64,000 nt of DNA from Cyanidiococcus yangmingshanensis (lineage: Eukaryota > Rhodophyta > Bangiophyceae > Cyanidiales > Cyanidiaceae), in contig VWRR01000008.1 in NCBI GenBank assembly GCA_013995675.1, forward strand, positions 589,085 through 653,084, in the 5' to 3' direction. Of this stretch, positions 29,987 to 38,996 are shown in pieces (the stretch's first letter is position 1; the number at the start of each line of letters is the position of its first letter). Below the pieces are notes generated by a model, which saw only the letters and a program-made list of their open reading frames with translations, did not search any database and was not told where the DNA came from. The position numbers and the translations under genes were made by a program.

Positions 29987-31298
29987 TACCGCGGGTAGAC
30001 TGCGCCACTCATAGAGTGCGTCCAGTTGATTTTGGACGCTCCACGAGTGCGTGACCTAACCAGGACGATGCTGGTGCGAGAAAAGGACGGTCACCGGAAG
30101 CACACGCTTTTCTTAACGCCTTTTGTGACACCAAAGTTTCTCTCGTTTGGTCGCCACCCCACCAAGAACACCAACAATATCTATTCGATCTGATGCAGTG
30201 ACGGGCGTTTCGTCCCAGTGCTCGAAGTCAATGACCAGCAACCGACAAGATCGTGTTTATCCTCCAGCGATTTGCATATTTTAGCATGTTTGGTATTAGA
30301 ATGAGCCAGGGTTGTGGAACACACACGTTGCATATCTCTGTCACGGGCTTGACTGCTGGTCGCATTCCACGGCTCCGGTCTGTCCGGGGCCTTGTGCGCA
30401 ACTTTGTGACTCTGGCAGCATCACATCCTTGGAGAGCGCGGGGGCGATCACCCAGTCGATTGGTGATTTCGAAAACGTTCACAGATACTGCATGTGCGGA
30501 TGAATAGATGGCTGGTATGAAAGGGGGAAATCGTCGTTGTCAACATCCAGATGCAGGGCCAACGAGCCCTACCGCCCCTCATCTTGGTTTGCGTTCTGGT
30601 AGCAACAACAACAGGGACGACTAGAATGTAGCGCGCTTGGTGTGTCGCCTCTTTGACGCGATCTAGGGGTGCGAACTCAATACCGCCAGCCTGGTCACAG
30701 CTTCAAGGCTTGCGATGAGCCCGAGGCATTCGTCGTCGAGTGCGAGAACGGACCAGGCGATTCCAATCGCGGTGTAATACGATTCCGGTGCAAACCAAGG
30801 ATTGACGGCACCTGGTTTTGCACGTCGAGTCTCTCCATCGGTGGCGGACACGAAACGTGGACCGATCGAGCATGCTCGTTACGTGTTGCTTCATTCGCCA
30901 ATCGATGTTCATCAAGAGACAGACACACGAGCCGGAGGATGGCTTGCGCATCCGCAACCCCGCCATGCGCCACGTGGTGCGTAATCTGGTCACCTGCGGA
31001 AACGAAAAAAAATCATGCGGATCTTGGTCGACAGAATCTCTGATGATCCTGCGTCATTTGTAGAAAGACAAGTCGGACGAGGCGATTGTCGCATCAGCCT
31101 GGTCCTCAGCTCGTGGCGTTGCCATGTAGCGACCATAAGCATGGCGCGAAATGTGTTAGGAATCGGGACAGCTCTGCGCATCGCAACGGCGAGCTCCATG
31201 AAGCAAGTTTGCATCCCATAGATTGCCCGTCAGATTCAAGGCCTTGTTTGGCGCGCCCGCGCCAGAAGGCCAATGTCCAGGACGTCGAACCATTGCGT
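29987..31298. other. 1.3-kb intergenic region, no supported gene
   Basis: Short frames on both strands (up to 124 codons) overlap without any domain. On the minus strand a T8 run followed by cgtttccgcag (about 30980-31015) looks like a 3' splice site, and the two minus frames on either side could be joined there by a one-base change. However, no protein family could be recognised and no GTAAGT donor was found. I call nothing here. Confidence 0.4.
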
Positions 31299-33518
31299 TC
31301 ATGTGGCCGTGAATGGTGACGGTGCCGACGACACCGGCGCCAGCAGCGGCGACAGTCGCACCAAGGTTGAGGGCAACTCCTTGTCTGTATCGCGTTCCTG
31401 TTTGCTCGTCACAGTGCTCGCGAGAAAAAATTCACAACTTCTTCGACGTAACGGATGCGGACCCGTTAACTGCAAAAATGATTCACCAAGCTCATCCATC
31501 AGACTGGAGTCCTCGCCCATGTCGCTGCGCACCTTGTAGAAAAAGGCTCGCGAGTAGGAACGACGTTTCGGAAGCGGACTCGAGTCTGACGACTGATCGC
31601 CAGCACCGTTCAACAACGCGCTCGTCGAGTCCTGCACCAGTGACAACGTTGACGAATCGCCGATCGACGCACCCTCCGCCATGACGCTGCTTCGGTCGGC
31701 GAGGGTTGCTGTCGCCAACGACAGCGCATTTCCGTCCCGCTCGTAGTATGGCACCAGCTCCCGAGAGGGGTACCGCTGAAAATGCTCATTCAAAGCGAGG
31801 CCGCTTCGAATGGCGAACTCGTAGACATGCATGAAGAGGTTGGGAAATCGCTGCGCAAAATAGGTATAGAGATTGCGCGAGGCAGATTCCGAGTCGGCTT
31901 TGGCTGCATCCATACCGCTGTTGTTGAGGTTTGCGTCGCGGCTGCGCCCCTCTTTCGGATCGTCATCCACCGGAATCGGGCCTAGCAGCGCTTTCACATC
32001 ATCCGGCTGTTGATGATAGTGAGTGCGTTTGTTTCGAGCGAGCCGCAACAAGTCCACCACACTCGAGCCGTTGTAGCTCCGACCGCGGAGGCTCAACAGG
32101 ACAGCGGTGTCTATGCGCAAACTCCAGTTGCCTTTCGGACCGAGTACATGCGATTCGCATCCGCGTTCAATCTCATAGCGAAGATGCTTGCTCTCGGGGC
32201 GTTCGAATAGCGCATCGCTCACATCGATTAGGAACTGCAGTTTTCGTGCATCACTCCAAAAAAAGGGATGGCCAAGCAGAGCAGCTGCTGGTGGACGGCG
32301 CTCTGGCTCATGCTGGATGGCCAGTCGAACGAGATCGAATGCCTCTGGCCAGGCTCGTAGCGCGTTCAGGTCCGCTGCACCAGCCAGGATATTGGCGTCG
32401 CGCTGAAAGACCAGTTCTCCAAACGGATGATTTCCCATGGTGAGCACATAAAATGCAATACATCCAATACTGAATACATCCACGGCACGGGTAAGCCGCA
32501 TCCGAGCACTATCAGAGGTTGCCGTTTCGGTGACTGGTGAATGGCTGTCGACAGTATCCCGTGCACTTTCGCGGTTACCGTCTATAGCGCTCGCCTGACC
32601 GCTAGCACTATTGGCGCCATCCGTGAACAAGGCGCCTCGAAGGACCTCCGGAGGTCGCCATCCGACGGAGCCCACTGCAGTCGCACCGGCCGTGAACGAG
32701 CCACGGCCGGCATCAAGGCGTTTCGCAAGTCCCACGTCCGCAATTTTCACCGCGTCGTCCGTTCCGATCGCTAGGAGAACATTCGCTGGCTTGAGATCTC
32801 GATGTACAATGCCATGCTCATGGAGTTCCGCTATTCCGAGAAGGAGACCTCGAAGCGCCCGAACGCTGGTGGGCGGAGGACCGAGTTGCAGCGGGCCCGC
32901 CGCGCGTCTGCCCACGTCAGTGGCAAGCTCTTCCAACGACGGACAGCGGGTTGCAGGAAGCTCTCCGCGCTCAACGCGATCCTGAAGAGAGCCGGCGCAC
33001 AACTCTAACGCAATGTAAATAAAGTCGCCGCTTTCCTCCATAGCATAGTAACGCAGAATATGTTGACAGGACTCGTCCAGTTCAATGAGAACCTCGATCT
33101 CTCGACGAGCAATATGATAGAAACTTTTCAGGAGGCGCTTGATAGCAACTCGTCGATAACCTGGCAGAAGCAATCCCTCATAGACTGTCGTTCCGTGGCT
33201 GCCCAGTCCGATGACATTTGGAGACACGAGCAGTCGCCCAACGCGGGTGTGGCCGGATGCCAGAGCGGACTCGCTGCTTGTCGCCGAGTCGGTGGCCGAA
33301 CGTGGTCGCTCCGTCCGTTGCACAGAGCTCGGGGCTTGTACGGAAATCATCTCTTTCAAATCCGTCCTTGTTCCCGGCAGGGACGTCTCTTGAAAAAGCC
33401 GGACTGTGTGGTGGATCAGTCGCCCCTGTCCTGCCGTCTGTATCGCAAACGAGGTAGCGGCGAGGTATCGACCGAGTCGTGAGCATTTGGTCGATGTTCC
33501 ATATGTCGCATTCGCCAT
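31299..33518 (-). CDS. IRE1 cytosolic half: kinase and KEN endoribonuclease (continues from the lumenal half in another frame)
   Basis: This is the effector of the ER unfolded-protein sensor. The kinase starts near residue 98 with GLGSHGTTVYEG, the VAIKRLL lysine and IYIALELCAGSLQD, a typical IRE1 signature. The catalytic loop is VHRDLKPANVLL. DVGLAK replaces DFG, and GWRPPEVL takes the place of APE. The KEN RNase domain follows near residue 430 (LQFLIDVSDALFERPES), with the catalytic-loop segment RNKRTHYHQQP keeping the Asn, Lys and second His. A linker of roughly 35 residues rich in Asp, Asn and Ser separates it from LYTYFAQRFPNLFMHVYEF, which is longer than in human IRE1. About 150 extra residues form the tail. 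Its first about 35 residues overlap the lumenal frame, so the true protein continues from that frame. Confidence 0.92.
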   Translation of the reverse strand: MANATYGTSTKCSRLGRYLAATSFAIQTAGQGRLIHHTVRLFQETSLPGTRTDLKEMISVQAPSSVQRTERPRSATDSATSSESALASGHTRVGRLLVSPNVIGLGSHGTTVYEGLLLPGYRRVAIKRLLKSFYHIARREIEVLIELDESCQHILRYYAMEESGDFIYIALELCAGSLQDRVERGELPATRCPSLEELATDVGRRAAGPLQLGPPPTSVRALRGLLLGIAELHEHGIVHRDLKPANVLLAIGTDDAVKIADVGLAKRLDAGRGSFTAGATAVGSVGWRPPEVLRGALFTDGANSASGQASAIDGNRESARDTVDSHSPVTETATSDSARMRLTRAVDVFSIGCIAFYVLTMGNHPFGELVFQRDANILAGAADLNALRAWPEAFDLVRLAIQHEPERRPPAAALLGHPFFWSDARKLQFLIDVSDALFERPESKHLRYEIERGCESHVLGPKGNWSLRIDTAVLLSLRGRSYNGSSVVDLLRLARNKRTHYHQQPDDVKALLGPIPVDDDPKEGRSRDANLNNSGMDAAKADSESASRNLYTYFAQRFPNLFMHVYEFAIRSGLALNEHFQRYPSRELVPYYERDGNALSLATATLADRSSVMAEGASIGDSSTLSLVQDSTSALLNGAGDQSSDSSPLPKRRSYSRAFFYKVRSDMGEDSSLMDELGESFLQLTGPHPLRRRSCEFFLASTVTSKQERDTDKELPSTLVRLSPLLAPVSSAPSPFTAT

Positions 33519-35101
33519 ATTGTCCAGAGGGCGAGCACCGTTGCCAGCGGCCCAAGGCCAGCCACAAACAGCGCCGCGGTGAGGAGGACACCACCTTGGA
33601 CCGGCGCGCTATCATAGGCAGTCGAGCCGAAAGAGCCGTAAGCATTCTGTCGGGAGGCGTCTTCCTTCCGATAGAGCTCCTGAAATGGCGGCGGACACAT
33701 ACGATACCATTCGTCAGCGCTTGGCACGACCGAGTTCATACCAGGTGTTCGCGGTAGCGCCTGCCGAGACCACTGCCAAAAATGTTGCTGGACTGGCTGG
33801 TCGCGGTGGGTGTTCCCGTCGGGAAGCGTCGCCGGCGACGGGACGGCCGCATCGGACAACAGAACGACATCACCAATCGCGCGAAGCGATAGGATCGGAT
33901 GCGGAAACTCTGCCGTCCACATCGTGGCGCCTTTTTCGGCGTCGCGAACAACGACGAGACGCCCGTTCTGCATGAGCACCGCCTCGTAGCGCCCATTATT
34001 TCGAGACAGTCTGGTATTGCGCCGGGTACCAGTATGCCCATCAACAGCGACAGCGTCACCGTGTCGATTGTTACTGGTCGTCCCCTGTGACTGAGGCAGC
34101 GATTGACCCACCCCTGCACGCCAGTCCGGCAGGAGCGGGAAGAGGTTCTCACCAACATAGGTGGACTGATCATCCAGCAGGTACATGTCGTAATCCGCGT
34201 ACGTCACGTTCCACGTTGCCTCGCCAGTCAACGGATCAACAAGCCGCATCCCCGAATCAGTGCGGGTGATAATTAGTATCGGATCAGAGAGCTCACCATC
34301 TACTGTTTGCGCAGCATGCATTGCCTCCTTACCAACAATCGACTGGGAAGTGGCTTGGTCAGAGGCGGCGGTCCGCTTCCATTCACAGCGACCAAGGGCT
34401 TGATCGTCCTCGTAGGAGATTTTTCGAATTAATTCACCGTCCCGGAGGCGCACCGTGAATGCCCGGGTCTCCCGTCGCTGGACAGGCACACCATAAGGCA
34501 GGCCGAGCACTCGCTCCTGGGGCGCACGATCCTTGACCTCGCTCCAGGCCGCCGGCAGCGCCGCAGACTCCGCCGGCGCTATGTCCTCTTTTCGGCCATC
34601 TCGCACTGCGGCCACGGGGCAGCGCTCGTTGCAAGTCACAGACGAAGCGCCGGGCGATGCTTGTGCGTCTCGGCTCGGGCGCGTCGCTGGCAAGGTCCTC
34701 GAAGCGTCCGCGTTTCCGACGCCACCTGCTGCCTCCGTGGACGCCTTGTTCGTCTCGATAGTGTCCGCGGAGCCGCGCTCGTTCGCCTTTGTCACAGCAC
34801 CAAGCCGCCTCGTCTCCTGTTCGGTGTCCAGATGCCACACAGTTTGTCCCGAAGGAATATCCAAAGCACGCACGGTGCCGTCCAGTAGCGCAGCAATAAG
34901 CATGGTTGGCCGACGATTCAGTGCCTCGGGCGGTTGCAACGCATTTGCCTGCAGACCAGCCAGCTCCTCAACGCCGCCCCGTTGCGTTTTCGATACATCC
35001 AAGGCAAGTGTTCTATCAAACTGAAAAGTCACGATAAAGACCCAAAAGCATAGGAGCGCGAAGAGAAACGGCCGTCTCCAACCCTTCCCCGTCCTGGTCA
35101 T
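33416..35101 (-). CDS. IRE1 lumenal sensor and transmembrane half
   Basis: This frame supplies the missing N-terminal half of IRE1. The first ATG is at 35101 (a GTG at 35158 was rejected). MTRTGKGWRRPFLFALLCFW begins a clear signal peptide. The lumenal beta-rich domain has the PQQ/propeller style repeats expected of IRE1 and PERK sensors (LIAALLDGTVRALDIPSGQT, DPLTGEATWNVTYADYD, EKGATMWTAEFPHP). Pro-rich WYRMCPPPFQ follows. A single membrane helix (LLTAALFVAGLGPLATVLAL) sits near residue 520. The frame then stops within a basic stretch (RRQDRGD). The kinase frame overlaps it by about 100 bases at a -1 (or +2) offset. Together they make a full-length, correctly ordered IRE1. Alone, this would be a kinase-less sensor. 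No splice signals that mend the frame were found. Confidence 0.85.
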   Translation of the reverse strand: MTRTGKGWRRPFLFALLCFWVFIVTFQFDRTLALDVSKTQRGGVEELAGLQANALQPPEALNRRPTMLIAALLDGTVRALDIPSGQTVWHLDTEQETRRLGAVTKANERGSADTIETNKASTEAAGGVGNADASRTLPATRPSRDAQASPGASSVTCNERCPVAAVRDGRKEDIAPAESAALPAAWSEVKDRAPQERVLGLPYGVPVQRRETRAFTVRLRDGELIRKISYEDDQALGRCEWKRTAASDQATSQSIVGKEAMHAAQTVDGELSDPILIITRTDSGMRLVDPLTGEATWNVTYADYDMYLLDDQSTYVGENLFPLLPDWRAGVGQSLPQSQGTTSNNRHGDAVAVDGHTGTRRNTRLSRNNGRYEAVLMQNGRLVVVRDAEKGATMWTAEFPHPILSLRAIGDVVLLSDAAVPSPATLPDGNTHRDQPVQQHFWQWSRQALPRTPGMNSVVPSADEWYRMCPPPFQELYRKEDASRQNAYGSFGSTAYDSAPVQGGVLLTAALFVAGLGPLATVLALWTIWRMRHMEHRPNAHDSVDTSPLPRLRYRRQDRGD

Positions 35102-36346
35102 AACAGTCGCACTCAGCCTCGCCACCAAGCGTGACCGTTTCTCTCGCTCTGAGGACACCTCACCGACCTACTTAAAAAACAAAAGATAAAAAGCGCTCTC
35201 CAAAACGCCGTGAACCAAAGACACGAAACGCCTTTAAACACACCAGCGCAAGCACCAGCTCTAGTCCGTTGCGTACGACAGCGCACGGACACGACACGCA
35301 TGCGCGCTCGATGCGTGTTCCGGAAGGCGCATGCGTGTCTAGCGCGCCATCGTCGGCCACGCGAGTCGACGCGAGTCGAAATCCCATCTGGAGCGCGTGG
35401 ATCGCAGATTTCGGCCAGCGTCCCGCGCCATGTCCAGTGCATGCGGATGGCGTCTCTGGGGGCGCGCGCGCGCACCCGAAGCGCTGACAGGCATCCATCG
35501 CCCGGCATCGGCGTGTTGCTCGATGGGCATCGGACGCGTGTCTTCGTTGCCTCGCGAGCGGCTCGTTCCAATCGGATGGTTTCAGGTCTGCTGGTCGGCG
35601 GCATCGATCGAATCGATCGGGACAAGGTTTCGATACGCTGGGATGCATGGCCTTGGATGTCGTTTTTCAATGTGGACTTGATGTGAAGCGATACGCGAGC
35701 GCTGATCGATCCAGGACTGAAGCCGGTCCGTCCGATGGCGGATGCGATGACGCATGAATTGGGAGTTTTCAGTCCTGGTATGCGATTGAGTCCACGTCAC
35801 GGAATGATGTTGCAGTAAGTTTCCAGAAGCTTCGAAGGTGACTCGTTTGTCCCTGATCTGGTGATTCGTGACCGTAATCAGGCATAAAGCAATGGCTACG
35901 TCTTGGTACGCGATTCGGTCGATGTAGTGAAACGACGTTGCGGCAAGTCTCCAGAACCTTTGAACATGATCCGCACCCACTTGCTGCCGTCAAATCACGT
36001 TCGGAAAGAAGTCTGTTGGGTCTGTTCGGGACCCCGCGACTGTAGTTGAACGTGGGTCGCCTCTGCAGTACGACCGAATCATCACTGGTGTTGTTCATAG
36101 GTTGATTTGGCCGCAAGGCTTAGTTGGTGCACCAGGCTGCGCGCTGGTGAGTCCTTTTTGGCATGGAACTGGTCGTTTCTCCGATTTCGTACACGAACAC
36201 GTCTCAGTTGGGCGCTTCAGCGCATTCCCAGTGGCGGCGATGGCCGCTGTGCTAGCGTTTTCGCTTCGCAGGACGACGTTTGCCCGGTCGGGATTCTTAG
36301 TTTACGCTAGTTGAATATTGCGATCGTCCAAGATGGAAATGCAAGA
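35102..36346. other. intergenic region with a diverged direct repeat
   Basis: The region is 1.2 kb. The first 400 bases are rich in CG dinucleotides and open in many frames on both strands, which is a compositional effect rather than evidence of a gene. A 73-bp diverged repeat lies at 35773-35973. No domain-bearing frame was found. Confidence 0.5.
35773..35973. repeat. two diverged copies of a 73-bp direct repeat, spaced 128 bp
   Basis: Copy one starts at 35773 (tcctggtatgcgatt) and copy two at 35901 (tcttggtacgcgatt). They stay alignable without gaps for about 73 bases (for example atgatgttgcagtaagt against acgacgttgcggcaagt). Identity is moderate, so the duplication is old. Confidence 0.75.
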
Positions 36347-38128
36347 CTACATGCTCCCTACAGGTGCCGGCGTCGTGTCAGAAAAAGTTCGCATGCGGGT
36401 CGTCTCCCACGATAGCGGTTGCACCACCACTGGATGATACACGTTCTCTGGATGACGTCGTTTGCCGAAACGCCAGCCGAGCCAGAACACGACAACGCAC
36501 CCGAGGAAAATAAGAATCCCAGATAGAATTCCGAGGATGAAAACCACACCCCATTTTCGCTTGGCCAAAGACGCCGCCAAATAGTTAGGAGTATTCGCAG
36601 CATTCAGCCAGTTGTAGACATGTGCGTGGCAGGCGGTCTTGTGTAGCAACTTCGAGCTCGCAGAAAATGTTCTCGGCTCAATGAGCTGAATAAAACGCTC
36701 CAGCGGGCACTCGAGTTGACAACCTGGAATCTGGATTGCCTTCCAGTTATAGCGAACGATAAGAAACCAGCTGGCCAACGATGATGGAGGCTGATCGTCA
36801 TACACGTATCGCTGAGTTGTTCGAGACCAGCGCCTTTGAGACTGCTCCGGAGGAGGGCCCTGCGGTGGTATCTCGTCGAACACAGGTGCCGAAAGTGGAT
36901 TCTCGACTGAGGGTGGCACCACATACTTTCGAAGCTCGAAAATCACCGTCGAGTTGAATGGTGGCGCTCGAGTCGGAAGCGTCTGTAACACCGATAAAAG
37001 CGCCATGAGGGTCGTATCATGTCCAGAGAAAAGAATAAACTTCTCGGTGCGCAAACCAGCGACTTTGGTGCGCAACATGTTCAGGATCTGCAGCGCCAGC
37101 GGGCCCCCGGTCAGGCTGGAGGCTTCGGCGTCACGATAGAGTTCGGCGAAAGACAGCCCGTAGAGCTCGTCGACTTGCTCTCGAACGGACCGATTCACAT
37201 CCGGAGGCAGGCTGATGCCTTGAGCCTCATCACATTGCCACACATCATACGCTGTAGCGATGTCATCCATATTTGCCGGGCGACCAAGGCCCATGATCAC
37301 TCGGCCCAAGCGATCCAGAAACAGCTGGTGCTCAGCTTCGCGCTGTCTCCAGGCCACCGAGTGGCGTGTTATCGCTTGGAGCTCCTGCCAGCGTGGACAT
37401 CTGACGCCCGGCAACATGACTACATCCACATCTGTCGATACCGTATGTACAGGCACGGGCTGATACCGATCCACAAACGCTGCAGGATGGTCCGCGAACA
37501 ACCCCGTTAGCTGACTCGAGGCCGACATGAGTGCTCGATCGATATCGCTACTGCGTACGTGCACGTCCGTAACGTGGTAGTCTGCAGGGACGAAATCTCC
37601 ATAGATATATCTGAGAGCCTTTCCCAGCCCAACTTGTTGCTGAATACCTATCGTCGTGAGCTGACCAACGCCCTCCGGCCACTTTCGATACGGCAACGGA
37701 TCACGCGGATACGTTGAGAGCGGAACGCGAGCCCCGTGCCGACAAACCTCCACCAGCATCACAAGTGAAGAGTTTTGGTTCGCATCTACGACCTCTTGGC
37801 GCGCTTGCTGCACCCACGGCAGTGACCCTAACGCCACCTCAGTCTGGGAAGGGGTCTCCTGAGCGCGTTCCGCAAGCGTCGAGGCGTCTACACCCCGCAC
37901 CTCTGTTTCGTAAGTTGCTTGCAAACGCTCGTCGCCTGGTCCAGCTTTGGGGCGCCGCAATGGCTGCCACAGCGACGAGCCAGAAAGGGTCGCTGGCCTG
38001 TTTGCGCCTACAGCTGTGTCCAGCGCTTCAGCTGGCGCACCACGTAGGTGCACGATGATGAACCCCATTACCAGCGCGAATCCAAGCCATCTCAACACTT
38101 GATTAGCATATCGTGCCTCCTTGGACAT
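36347..38128 (-). CDS. membrane-anchored histidine acid phosphatase
   Basis: This is a type I membrane member of the histidine phosphatase clan (lysosomal or prostatic acid phosphatase family), hydrolysing phosphomonoesters in a secretory or vacuolar compartment. The 593-residue protein starts at the ATG at 38128 with an N-terminal hydrophobic segment (WLGFALVMGFIIVHL) as signal. The catalytic CRHGARVP is near residue 127 and the second catalytic motif SGHDTT near 369. VRSSDIDRALMSASS forms the conserved middle block. Cys pairs in the C-terminal part (CQLECP) suggest disulphides. A membrane helix lies at about 534-558 (VVFILGILSGILIFLGCVVV) followed by a 35-residue cytosolic tail. All catalytic residues are present. 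Because the organism lives in acid, periplasmic phosphate scavenging is another possible role. Confidence 0.9.
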   Translation of the reverse strand: MSKEARYANQVLRWLGFALVMGFIIVHLRGAPAEALDTAVGANRPATLSGSSLWQPLRRPKAGPGDERLQATYETEVRGVDASTLAERAQETPSQTEVALGSLPWVQQARQEVVDANQNSSLVMLVEVCRHGARVPLSTYPRDPLPYRKWPEGVGQLTTIGIQQQVGLGKALRYIYGDFVPADYHVTDVHVRSSDIDRALMSASSQLTGLFADHPAAFVDRYQPVPVHTVSTDVDVVMLPGVRCPRWQELQAITRHSVAWRQREAEHQLFLDRLGRVIMGLGRPANMDDIATAYDVWQCDEAQGISLPPDVNRSVREQVDELYGLSFAELYRDAEASSLTGGPLALQILNMLRTKVAGLRTEKFILFSGHDTTLMALLSVLQTLPTRAPPFNSTVIFELRKYVVPPSVENPLSAPVFDEIPPQGPPPEQSQRRWSRTTQRYVYDDQPPSSLASWFLIVRYNWKAIQIPGCQLECPLERFIQLIEPRTFSASSKLLHKTACHAHVYNWLNAANTPNYLAASLAKRKWGVVFILGILSGILIFLGCVVVFWLGWRFGKRRHPENVYHPVVVQPLSWETTRMRTFSDTTPAPVGSM

Positions 38129-38372
38129 CAGTGCCTAAAAATCGAAGTTGATGGAGTGTCTGGTTTCAAGTCGTAAACTGGCGAGCCGTATCCTTGTTCA
38201 TCGGTTCTCGAGCCAGAGATGCGAATGCGCTCCACCTGCGATCGTTTCGGCAGGAACTCGTTGATTTGTGCTCCCATGTCCACGAAACGTTGTTGTTGAC
38301 ACCTGTCAAGTCCAAATACTGGAACGATTTGGAAGCATTAAGGGGGATCTGTAGGATCACGAACGTTCTGAT

Positions 38373-38996
38373 ATGGTATTCTTACATATCATTGATGCAG
38401 GAGCGTCAACAGCCAAGGAATCGAAAAGTTTGAGGGAGCGTCGAACGAGGGCAAGGAAGCCCGTCAAAACGGGGCGCTCCGGTCTGCACAGTGAGTTCAG
38501 GCATTCGCAAGAGCGCGGGGCTGAGACCACAAGTCCTCTGGATGCAACGCGAGAAGATGCCAGACAAGCGGAGCAGCGTCGAGAACGAGCAAACGCTGCG
38601 GTTCGTCTGGTAGCTGGCCGTTCCGAGGGCTGCGGCGCTGCTCAGACTCCATCGACTGGAGCGAAAGAGCGGTCGCAGCAGGGTACTAGCGCCTACGAGG
38701 AGCAACTGCCGAATCTTGTAACTGAACCTCAGAAATCGCTCGGTGATCGAAGAGATGGTCAGCCCAACAGGATGCAAAGTTTAGTGAAACCCGCTGAGCG
38801 GGTCATTCGCACGAGCGATGACAGCGGTGCTGCCTCGTCGTTGCAGCGCCGAATGCCGCAAAAATTTCGACCAGTAGCAGGCGGAAGGGCTGTTGTTCGT
38901 CTGAAAATACCCACGGATGCTGACATCAACCATTCGGCGAGACCTAGGGAGTGCGAATATGCATCCCGGCGGGATCATGTCCTCGGAACGGAATGA
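38373..38996 (+). CDS. basic low-complexity frame overlapping the start of the Dbp7-like gene
   Basis: From the ATG at 38373, 207 codons are open with strongly basic, Arg/Ser/Glu/Gln-rich composition (RERRTRARKPVKTGRSG). It overlaps the first 80 bases of the helicase gene in a frame offset by one. Dbp7/DDX31 proteins usually carry a long basic, disordered N terminus, so this may be that extension, separated by another one-base frame change. Alternatively it is a chance frame in the promoter region. No domain is visible. Confidence 0.35.
   Translation: MVFLHIIDAGASTAKESKSLRERRTRARKPVKTGRSGLHSEFRHSQERGAETTSPLDATREDARQAEQRRERANAAVRLVAGRSEGCGAAQTPSTGAKERSQQGTSAYEEQLPNLVTEPQKSLGDRRDGQPNRMQSLVKPAERVIRTSDDSGAASSLQRRMPQKFRPVAGGRAVVRLKIPTDADINHSARPRECEYASRRDHVLGTE

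Noticed and set aside
30980-31220. Possible intron acceptor (T8 run then cgtttccgcag) on the minus strand
   Set aside because: No donor of the GTAAGT type and no protein family emerged from any joined frame.
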